This document shows positions 1 to 6,080 of a stretch of 10,733 bases of DNA, in pieces; position 1 is the stretch's first letter, and each line of letters begins with the position of its first letter. The DNA lies in assembly GCA_030612485.1 (NCBI GenBank), contig JAUWNS010000072.1:1-10733 (forward strand), written 5' to 3'. Made by a program: the position numbers and the translations under genes. The notes under the pieces were generated by a model, which searched no databases, was not told where the DNA came from, and saw nothing but the letters and a program-made list of their open reading frames with translations. The DNA is from Candidatus Bipolaricaulota bacterium. Its GTDB lineage: Bacteria; Bipolaricaulota; Bipolaricaulia; UBA7950; UBA9294.

Positions 1-308
1 CGGCTGCAATCCAGACTAGAGTGGGAGCGGCAAGGAGGGTACAATGGGAGCGATTACGAGATGAGCCAGGCCGTTTCTCTAACGCCCAACTGGATTCGCA
101 AGAGATCACGCGGTACTGTTCGCTCGATAAGGAGGCAGAGGAGCTCCTGAGAATGGCGATCGACCGATTTGCGCTGAGTGCGCGTGCTTATACCCGTGTG
201 TTGAAGGTGGCGCGAACGATCGCTGATCTGGACGTGGCGCGCTCTATAAAGGCGCAACACCTGGCAGAGGCGATCCAGTATCGACCAAGCGACGAGACTC
301 TTCACTGA
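1..308 (+). CDS. comM: ComM/YifB-type Mg-chelatase-like AAA+ ATPase, C-terminal end (partial)
   Basis: This is the 3' end of a gene that starts before the window. The frame is open from position 3, so the GTG at 21 is internal. The visible residues match the C-terminal helical domain of the Mg-chelatase-like family (ComM/YifB). They include the RVGAARRVQWER segment, a Ser-Asn-Ala stretch (FSNAQL), the signature LSARAYTRVLKVARTIADL, and the closing LAEAIQYR. In characterised bacteria ComM is a cytoplasmic hexameric helicase that promotes branch migration of donor DNA during natural transformation. Whether that applies here cannot be judged, because the Walker motifs lie outside the window. The stop at 306-308 is followed 12 bp later by the bamA start, so the two genes are probably co-transcribed. 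Family assignment is firm; the competence role is inferred from homologues. Confidence 0.88.
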   Translation, partial: AAIQTRVGAARRVQWERLRDEPGRFSNAQLDSQEITRYCSLDKEAEELLRMAIDRFALSARAYTRVLKVARTIADLDVARSIKAQHLAEAIQYRPSDETLH

Positions 309-320
309 CGAGGAGGAAAT

Positions 321-2492
321 ATGATAGCAAGAAGGCTATGTATCCTGGCATGGATAATGATGATAGGATTAGCAACCGCGGCAATGGCGGCCGACCTTCC
401 GCTCACCGTGTCGGGGATCGAGGTTGAGGGAAATGTGGAAATCCAGACGAAGAAGATCCTTGATGTTGTCCCGTTCCACGTTGGCGACACGATTTCCAAT
501 GATGACCTGAAGGAGGCCTCCCAAGCGATCTACGACCTCGGTTGGTTCAGCGAGGTGATCCCAACGATCGATGACGCGGGCTCGATCCTCTTTCACGTGG
601 TAGAGAACCCGGTACTGAAGACAATCGAGATTACAGGGAACGTGAACACAGAGCCGTTCGAAATCTTTGGGATCACCCTCTTCAGCACACCGATCATGCC
701 CTCCGACAAGATCCGCCGTATTCTCCGTGAAAATGGGGTAAAGCCAAAGAAGGTCCTCAATAATAAATCGCTCGAGGAGGGGCTGCAAGCGGTGATCGAT
801 GCTTACGGTGAGAAGGGCTACATCCTGATCATGGTGGGGAAGGTCACCCCAGGCGCAACGCTCTCAATAGAGATCATAGAGGGGAGGGTAACCGCGAACA
901 TGGTCAGCGGCCTCGGAACCGTTCCCGAAGAGATTGCGCAGGAGATGATAGATCTCCCCATCGGTGTATGCTTGAAGAGAGCGCCGATCCAGCAAATCCT
1001 CGCCCGCTTCAAGAAATCAGTATTCTTTTCCGATGTGAACGTCGTCCCTCAGCAGGGAGCAACCCCGGATGAAATCCGCCTGTTGTGGACCCTCACCGAG
1101 AGGAGGCTGATCGAGAACCCGATCGAGATCAACGGTATCACCCTTGCGGGGGTGACCCTATTTCCGCACGAGATCGCCGAGAGTTCACTCGGTGAGATCC
1201 TACTAGGGTCAATCGACAACTACGCCCTCCTCCAGATCGTCCAAGGCCTCTACGACCTTTACTACCGCACCGGGTACGTCATGGTCCGTCTCTCCGTCGG
1301 CCCGATCGAGGAGGGGGTCCTTCCCTTGACGATAGAGGAAGGAAAGATCGGCGATATCAGCATCACGGGGAACGATCACACAAAAGACTACGTGGTCATG
1401 AAGACCCTGGGCATCCACGAGGGAGAGATCCTGAATCAGGGAAGACTCGCTGTTGCTTACCAGGGGCTGATGTCGCTCGGTTATTTCAGCTCGCTCGACA
1501 TCGTCCCCGAGTGGGTCGATGACCAAGTCTCTCTCTCCATAGCCATCGTCGAGAACAAGAAGCTGGGAGGGATCAACGGATCGGTCGCATTCTCCCCGGA
1601 GAGCGGGGGATTGGTAGGGAAGCTCGACTACCACCAGAATAACCTCTTGGGAACCGGACAGGACCTTTCCTTCTCCTACAGTCGCGGGCTGATCGGGGAC
1701 AAGAGCGCTGTCTGGGACCTTGGGTACAGCACGGTCGCCTACTTCCAGGATTTCAACCGTGTGGGGTTCGACCTCTATCGCAAGAGCGACGAGAAGACGG
1801 TTGAGGAAGACAAAACACAGACGTTCCTCACCATCGGGGGAAGGGGCTCAGTGAGCTATCCCTGGGCTGACTACACCGACCTTACCCTCTCCTACAAGCA
1901 CGAGGCCGTTCGTACTGGTGATGACCCGATATGGGAGCCGATCGATTCGGTGCGGGTAGGGATACACTACGATGACGTAAACAATCCTCTCTTCCCCACA
2001 TTAGGCAATCGACGCACCCTTTCTGTGGAGAAGGCGGGCGGGTTCGCTCCCGGGGTGGAATTCTCCAAGTTCGACCTCTCCTGGATCCACTTTACGCCAC
2101 TCTACCTCCCGTTCCCCTTCCTAGAAGAGCGGGATCAGGTGCTGGCAATCCGCCTCGCACTCGGATGGGGAACAGACCTCCCCGACTCGCAGGCCTACAC
2201 CCTGGGCGGATCGACGACAATCCGGGGGACCACGACCTCTTCCATCGAGCAACTCTGCTACGCGAACGTCGAGTACCGTCTGAAGATCGTCGAGGGGCTG
2301 ACCGGTATTCTCTTCTTCGATAGCGGGGTGGACTTGAGCCAGGTCGGCCTCAGTGGAGCAAAGACCTCCGTGGGGATCGAGCTTGGGATTGAGGCGGTCG
2401 GGATGTACGTACGGTTGGATATGGCGTGGCTTCTAGGGCCGGAATTTGAATTCGTTCCGCACTTCGACTTCGGATTCGGACCGATGTTCTAG
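321..2492 (+). CDS. bamA: Outer-membrane assembly factor BamA (Omp85 family), 723 aa
   Basis: BamA is the core of the beta-barrel assembly machine, which folds and inserts proteins into the outer membrane. Residues 1-23 form a signal peptide (basic start, hydrophobic core, AMA/AD cleavage site). About five POTRA repeats follow, at roughly 30-96, 97-188, 189-262, 264-341 and 342-412. They are recognisable by recurring starts such as IEVEGN, IEITGN, IEINGI and ISITGN, and by GWF/GYF near the end of the second helix. The barrel spans about 415-723, roughly 310 residues against about 390 in E. coli. It carries the Omp85 loop-6 motif as GGSTTIRGT, with the conserved Arg at 635, and ends in Phe like a beta-signal. 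The AGGAGG at 311-316 supports the ATG at 321. The neighbouring OmpH gene supports BamA rather than TamA. Unusual points are the short barrel and RGT in place of the common RGY/RGF. Confidence 0.93.
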   Translation: MIARRLCILAWIMMIGLATAAMAADLPLTVSGIEVEGNVEIQTKKILDVVPFHVGDTISNDDLKEASQAIYDLGWFSEVIPTIDDAGSILFHVVENPVLKTIEITGNVNTEPFEIFGITLFSTPIMPSDKIRRILRENGVKPKKVLNNKSLEEGLQAVIDAYGEKGYILIMVGKVTPGATLSIEIIEGRVTANMVSGLGTVPEEIAQEMIDLPIGVCLKRAPIQQILARFKKSVFFSDVNVVPQQGATPDEIRLLWTLTERRLIENPIEINGITLAGVTLFPHEIAESSLGEILLGSIDNYALLQIVQGLYDLYYRTGYVMVRLSVGPIEEGVLPLTIEEGKIGDISITGNDHTKDYVVMKTLGIHEGEILNQGRLAVAYQGLMSLGYFSSLDIVPEWVDDQVSLSIAIVENKKLGGINGSVAFSPESGGLVGKLDYHQNNLLGTGQDLSFSYSRGLIGDKSAVWDLGYSTVAYFQDFNRVGFDLYRKSDEKTVEEDKTQTFLTIGGRGSVSYPWADYTDLTLSYKHEAVRTGDDPIWEPIDSVRVGIHYDDVNNPLFPTLGNRRTLSVEKAGGFAPGVEFSKFDLSWIHFTPLYLPFPFLEERDQVLAIRLALGWGTDLPDSQAYTLGGSTTIRGTTTSSIEQLCYANVEYRLKIVEGLTGILFFDSGVDLSQVGLSGAKTSVGIELGIEAVGMYVRLDMAWLLGPEFEFVPHFDFGFGPMF

Positions 2493-2516
2493 GGGTGACC
2501 AGAGAGAGGTCACCCC
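2492..2516 (+). repeat. Perfect 9-bp inverted repeat after bamA (operator-like dyad or transcript hairpin)
   Basis: GGGGTGACC (2492-2500) and GGTCACCCC (2508-2516) are exact reverse complements separated by a 7-base loop, AGAGAGA. The left arm begins on the last base of the bamA stop codon. RNA read through from bamA would form a stable GC-rich stem here. No T-run follows directly; the nearest (GGTTTTTCTT, 2531-2540) begins 14 bases after the stem. It is therefore a poor classical intrinsic terminator. The left arm also covers the proposed -35 of the ompH promoter, and the right arm lies in its spacer, so the dyad could equally be a protein-binding site. The symmetry is seen directly; the role is inferred. 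Confidence 0.75.
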
Positions 2517-2523
2517 GTATAAT
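2495..2523 (+). promoter_or_regulatory. Predicted sigma70-type promoter for ompH
   Basis: A perfect -10 hexamer TATAAT lies at 2518-2523. With a 17-bp spacer, the -35 would be GTGACC at 2495-2500, matching four of six consensus positions. Transcription would start near 2530 and give a leader of about 35 bases ending in a strong ribosome-binding site for ompH. The -35 and spacer lie within the inverted repeat, which suggests that a bound regulator could control this promoter. The strong -10 in otherwise GC-rich DNA is the main support. The -35 is only moderate. Confidence 0.6.
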
Positions 2524-2550
2524 CCATTCTGGTTTTTCTTGTAAAGTGAA

Positions 2551-2559
2551 AAAGGAGGA
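2551..2559 (+). promoter_or_regulatory. Strong ribosome-binding site for ompH
   Basis: AAAGGAGGA closely matches the anti-Shine-Dalgarno complement. Its GGAGG core ends 6 bases before the ATG at 2565. This fixes the ompH start and fits high expression of a periplasmic chaperone from its own promoter. Confidence 0.8.
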
Positions 2560-2564
2560 ATAGC

Positions 2565-3305
2565 ATGTCCAAGAACACGATGGTTGTCGCTGTTGTCGCA
2601 TTACTTCTCGCGGCCCTCGCACTGGTCCTTCCGTTTGTCCTTCCAGCAAGCGAGGGAGGGGACGATGTCGCGCTGAACGCCCGGGGTGATCGGATTGCAA
2701 ATCTGGAGAATTCATCGAGCGCCCCGCTCAAGATTGCTTACCTGAACGCCGAGGACGCCTTCACCGTCTTTACCGATGCGGTGAGCGACTTGCGCCAGAA
2801 GGCGATCGATAAACAGATGGAGATCGCCCAGCTACAACAGGATTTCATGGCGGGTACTATCTCCAGGGAGGAGTCCCAGAGCACAAATAATCGCCTGCAA
2901 GTCGAACTCCTGCAGGCACAACTCAACATCGATGTCGGCACGATCGACAAGATGATCAACTCCTCGGGATTCAGTAATATGCGCAGCGACCTGCAGCGAC
3001 TCAGGGATGAAGCCCAGCCGGTCGTCGACGAGATGAAGAACCTGGTGACGACGATACGCACGGGAGTGATCGATACGCAGGAGTTCGAGAATCGTTACAC
3101 CCAGGTGAAGAACGCGTTCACCCAGCTCGACCAGCTTCTCACCAAGGCCGCGACGTCGAAGATCGTGGAGGCTGCGAACAAGGTGGCCCTCGATGGAGGG
3201 TACGACCTCGTCCTGCGCGTCAAGAATGTCATCATCTACCGCAACACGGCCAAGATGATCGATATCACCGACATGGTCAAGCACGAACTCACTACGTACC
3301 TGTAG
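2565..3305 (+). CDS. ompH: Skp/OmpH-family periplasmic chaperone, enlarged (246 aa)
   Basis: Skp/OmpH proteins are trimeric periplasmic chaperones that hold unfolded outer-membrane proteins and pass them to BamA, encoded just upstream. Residues 6-27 form a hydrophobic segment, either a signal peptide or a membrane anchor, with no clear cleavage site. A linker follows to about 53. LKIAYLNAEDAF (55-66) matches the family's first strand. Charged helical arms span about 70-200. The C-terminal KVALDGGYDLVLRVKNVIIY and IDITDMVKHEL match the conserved closing strands and helix. At 246 residues it is longer than the roughly 160-residue E. coli Skp. The extra length lies in the N-terminal extension and the arms. 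Two arm segments, around 94-120 and 164-190, look alike (G-x-I followed by an E-rich helix) and may be a duplication. Family assignment is good; the anchoring is uncertain. Confidence 0.85.
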   Translation: MSKNTMVVAVVALLLAALALVLPFVLPASEGGDDVALNARGDRIANLENSSSAPLKIAYLNAEDAFTVFTDAVSDLRQKAIDKQMEIAQLQQDFMAGTISREESQSTNNRLQVELLQAQLNIDVGTIDKMINSSGFSNMRSDLQRLRDEAQPVVDEMKNLVTTIRTGVIDTQEFENRYTQVKNAFTQLDQLLTKAATSKIVEAANKVALDGGYDLVLRVKNVIIYRNTAKMIDITDMVKHELTTYL

Positions 3306-3311
3306 ACGAAG

Positions 3312-3749
3312 ATGGTACGGGATATTGAGGCGATCCGACGGTCGTTACCCCTGAGGTATCCCTACCTGTTGATCGATCGGATAGTGGAAGAGGGAGAGGG
3401 GCGTGTCGTCGCACTGAAAAACGTGACGATTAACGAGCCGGTCTTCCAGGGTCACTTTCCCGAACCCCTCTCCGCGGTGATGCCGGGAACGTTGATCCTG
3501 GAGGCAATGGCTCAGACAGCCGCCTTTCTCATGGGCCTAGGTGGCAAGGGGATGGGCTACTTGGTGGGGATCGATCAGGCCCGCATCCGCCGAAGGGTCG
3601 TCCCTGGCGATCAGCTTCTCCTTACGGCACGTACGCTGCGTAAGAGGAGAGGATTACTTCGCGCCGAGGTGGAGGGGACGGTCGCTGGTGAGACGGTAGC
3701 GAAGGCGATCATCTCGCTCGTCGCTGCGGGAGAGGAAGATGTGGGATAG
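3312..3749 (+). CDS. fabZ: 3-hydroxyacyl-ACP dehydratase FabZ, divergent (145 aa)
   Basis: FabZ dehydrates (3R)-hydroxyacyl-ACP to trans-2-enoyl-ACP in the cytoplasmic type II fatty-acid cycle. The hotdog fold is recognisable. LPLRYPYLLIDRI (12-24) matches the usual LPHRYPFLLVDRV, QGHFPE carries catalytic His48, and MPGTLILEAMAQ carries the expected catalytic Glu64. PGDQL matches the later conserved PGD motif. Two features are odd. There are 16 positions between His48 and Glu64 where the family normally has 14, because PLSA replaces a shorter segment before VMPG. The normally conserved His of LPHR is Leu14. The ATG at 3312 lies 6 bp after the ompH stop, with only a weak ribosome-binding site. 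In many diderms fabZ sits between lpxD and lpxA; neither is present here. Family assignment is firm; full activity is likely but unproven. Confidence 0.88.
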   Translation: MVRDIEAIRRSLPLRYPYLLIDRIVEEGEGRVVALKNVTINEPVFQGHFPEPLSAVMPGTLILEAMAQTAAFLMGLGGKGMGYLVGIDQARIRRRVVPGDQLLLTARTLRKRRGLLRAEVEGTVAGETVAKAIISLVAAGEEDVG

Positions 3750-4644
3750 CATCATCGAGTGCGTCCCCAACATCAGTGAGGGACGCCGTCGAGAGGTGGT
3801 CAAGGAGGTCGCCGTTGCCGTTGCCGGACCAGGGCGACAGGTGATCGACTTGAGCCTCGATTCCGATCATAATCGCTCGGTGATCACAATCGTCGGTGAG
3901 CCGGACGGCCTTGCCGAAGGGGTCCTCTCCCTGGTGAGAAGAGCGGTCGAACGGATCGACCTGCGCGAGCACCACGGGGAGCACCCCCGCATGGGAGCGG
4001 TCGATGTCATCCCATTCATCCCGGTCCGAGGGGTGACGATGGACGACTGCGTCAAGCTCTCCCGAACGGTCGGCAAGAGAATCGCTGAGGAGGTCGGTCT
4101 TCCGGTCTACCTGTACGAAAGATCAGCGACGAATGCCGCCCGTAGGAACCTGGCCACGATCCGCAAGGGTGAGTTCGAAGGATTCGCCATGAAGATCGCC
4201 CTCCCCGAGTGGGAACCGGATTTTGGCCCCAAAGAGATCCATCCGAGCGCCGGCGTCGTCGCGGTCGGCGCGCGAGAGTTCCTTATCGCTTATAACATCA
4301 ACCTTGCCACCTCCAATCTTGCAGTGGCGAAAGAGATCGCCTCTGCGGTCCGCTCTTCGAGCGGGGGTCTGCGCTATGTCAAGGCACTCGGATTTCCGCT
4401 CGCCGAGAAAAGGATCGTACAGGTATCGATGAACCTGACGAACTTCAAGAAGACCCCCATCTTGCGGGTCTTCGACCTTGTGAAACGCGAGGCGGAGCGC
4501 CGTGGGGTGTTGATCGCGGGGAGCGAGATCGTGGGAACGCTCCCCCGTCAAGCCCTCTATGACGTGGCATCTACGGCGCTGCAGATAGAGGGGTTCTCCT
4601 CGCAACTCGTGCTTGAGGAGCGAATCGAGAACGCACTGCGTTGA
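3739..4644 (+). CDS. ftcD: Glutamate formimidoyltransferase, monofunctional (301 aa)
   Basis: This enzyme family transfers the formimino group of N-formimino-L-glutamate, from histidine breakdown, to tetrahydrofolate. It begins with the family start IIECVPNISEGRR (5-17). DSDHNRSVIT (41-50) and GEHPRMGAVDVIPFIPV (80-96) follow, the latter carrying the conserved catalytic His at residue 82. SATNAARRNLATIRKGEFEG and IAYNINLATSN are also typical. Its 301 residues cover the formyltransferase N- and C-subdomains; the cyclodeaminase domain of animal FTCD is absent. Some members also act on 5-formyltetrahydrofolate and can replace 5-formyl-THF cyclo-ligase, a plausible housekeeping role here because no hut genes are visible. 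The start overlaps fabZ by 11 bp behind GGGAGAGGAAG, and the stop overlaps the murD start. Co-translation with envelope genes is therefore likely. The family is certain; the physiological role is open. Confidence 0.92.
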   Translation: MWDSIIECVPNISEGRRREVVKEVAVAVAGPGRQVIDLSLDSDHNRSVITIVGEPDGLAEGVLSLVRRAVERIDLREHHGEHPRMGAVDVIPFIPVRGVTMDDCVKLSRTVGKRIAEEVGLPVYLYERSATNAARRNLATIRKGEFEGFAMKIALPEWEPDFGPKEIHPSAGVVAVGAREFLIAYNINLATSNLAVAKEIASAVRSSSGGLRYVKALGFPLAEKRIVQVSMNLTNFKKTPILRVFDLVKREAERRGVLIAGSEIVGTLPRQALYDVASTALQIEGFSSQLVLEERIENALR

Positions 4645-5939
4645 GAATCGTTGGGCGAGAGGTCGAAGACGCTGCAGTCCTCGGCTACGCCCGTACCGGC
4701 AGGGCAACGATGCAGTTCCTCCTCAACCACGGTGTCCGCCCGTTTGTGAGCGACTCCGGGCCGCTCTCAAAGGAAGATCGCGCCGAGCTTGAGGCGCAAG
4801 GTGTTCAATACGAAGCAGGTGGTCACACCGAGGCCCTCCTCACCGATTCCGACCTCATCGTCCTGAGTCCAGGGGTGAGGCCGAACCTGCCTCTCCTTGT
4901 CGAGGCGCAAAAGCGCGGGATCACGATCCTCTCCGAACTTGATCTCGCTGCGGAGGCCTGTTGCTCCACTCAAAGTATTGCAATCAGCGGAACGAACGGG
5001 AAGAGCACGACCGTGCGTCTCACAGAAGCGCTCCTGCGCATGTCCGGTAGGAAGGTTCTTGTCGCGGGGAACATCGGAATTCCGTTCATCTCCATCGTCG
5101 ATCAGGTTCTGGACACCGATGTGGTCGTCCTCGAGGTCTCAAGCTTCCAACTCGAACAGAGCGAATTCTTGCACCCACGGGTCGCGGTCCTCCTGAACAT
5201 AACCCCGGATCACCTTGACCGCCATAAGACGATCGCCGCCTATACCGTGGCGAAGGGACGCCTCTTCCGGCGTCAGACGCGCGAGGATACCGCAATCCTT
5301 CCCAGTGACCTTATCGCAACCTTCCCGAAGATCAGAGCGCGAAAGGGCCTCTTTGACCGGGTGAAGCTTCCACCCTCTCCCTTTCTCGCCAATCTCTCGC
5401 CGCACAACCGGGAGAACCTGAAGGCAGCCGTCGCGGCCTGTCGCGCCCTCCTCCCCAATTTCGACACCGGTTCGATCCGGTTCGATGATCTCAAGGAGGC
5501 GTTCGTCCTTCCGTATCGCCTGCAAGAAGAAGGAGAAGTGAACGGGATCAGAGTGATCAACGACTCCAAGTCGACGAACGCCGCCTCCACCCTAGTCGCC
5601 CTGCAGAGCGTGGATAGGCCTGTCATCCTTCTTCTCGGGGGGAGGCACAAGGGGGCAGGGTACGAACCGCTCGCAGCCGCCATCTTGGAGCGGCCGGTGC
5701 GGAGGGTCATCCTCTACGGGGAAGCGGCTTCTTCTCTGTATGAGACACTGAAGAAAGCAGGGTACGCCTCGATCGCACTCGCGAGTGATCTTCCCCAGGC
5801 CGTCGACATTGCGTTCCATAGCGCGCGTAGCCAAGACGTTCTCCTCTTCTCGCCGGCCTGCTCGAGCTACGATCAGTATTCGAACTACATCGAGCGCGGC
5901 AAGGATTTCACTCGCCTCATTCAAAGACACCGACTCTGA
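4641..5939 (+). CDS. murD: UDP-N-acetylmuramoyl-L-alanine:D-glutamate ligase MurD (432 aa)
   Basis: MurD adds D-glutamate to UDP-MurNAc-L-Ala with ATP in the cytoplasmic stage of peptidoglycan synthesis. The N-terminal domain has VLGYARTG and FVSD for UDP binding. The central domain has the P-loop GTNGKST (117-123, Lys121), EVSSFQLE and NITPDHLDRH (186-195). Lys205 sits where the carbamylated lysine is expected. The C-terminal domain shows NDSKSTNAAST, GGRHKGAGYEPL and SPACSSYDQYSNYIERGKDF. The length is typical. The start is TTG at 4641, overlapping the ftcD stop as TTGA. An in-frame stop at 4614-4616 and the lack of another start before the conserved N-terminus leave little choice. The AGGAG at 4616-4620 is too far away to be a normal ribosome-binding site, so coupling to ftcD translation is inferred. 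mraY, murE and murF are not next to it as they often are in dcw clusters. Confidence 0.95.
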   Translation: MRIVGREVEDAAVLGYARTGRATMQFLLNHGVRPFVSDSGPLSKEDRAELEAQGVQYEAGGHTEALLTDSDLIVLSPGVRPNLPLLVEAQKRGITILSELDLAAEACCSTQSIAISGTNGKSTTVRLTEALLRMSGRKVLVAGNIGIPFISIVDQVLDTDVVVLEVSSFQLEQSEFLHPRVAVLLNITPDHLDRHKTIAAYTVAKGRLFRRQTREDTAILPSDLIATFPKIRARKGLFDRVKLPPSPFLANLSPHNRENLKAAVAACRALLPNFDTGSIRFDDLKEAFVLPYRLQEEGEVNGIRVINDSKSTNAASTLVALQSVDRPVILLLGGRHKGAGYEPLAAAILERPVRRVILYGEAASSLYETLKKAGYASIALASDLPQAVDIAFHSARSQDVLLFSPACSSYDQYSNYIERGKDFTRLIQRHRL

Positions 5940-6080
5940 GCACGACCAGTACAACGAGATATTTATCACCTCTTATCCAGTGACACCTGTACGGTCTTCG
6001 GGGAGCAAATTCTATCCCTTGCTGCGACACCCTTCCTTTCGCATACAGGACAACTGCCGTATTGATAGAAGGCAGCGAGC
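5940..6080 (+). other. 141-bp gap between murD and ftsW
   Basis: This is the only sizeable gap in an otherwise overlapping mur run. I see no convincing sigma70 promoter and no RNA gene. Two + frames stay open through most of it, but neither has a recognisable product. CTGCC (6054-6058) can pair with GGCAG (6071-6075). That weak 5-bp stem would partly cover AGAAGG (6067-6072), the ribosome-binding site of the upstream ftsW start. A control role is possible but unsupported. Confidence 0.4.

Noticed and set aside
2531..2540. T-rich tract as part of an intrinsic terminator with the bamA hairpin
   Set aside because: It is 14 bases from the stem and interrupted, so the standard stem plus T-run geometry is not met. 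The hairpin is reported as a dyad of uncertain role instead.
4291..4296. TATAAC inside ftcD as a possible -10
   Set aside because: The matching -35 region is GCGCGC, and no gene start lies close downstream.
4123..4707. Long antisense open frame over ftcD and murD
   Set aside because: It lies opposite two firmly identified genes, has no family motifs and fits the open antisense frames expected from GC-rich codon use.
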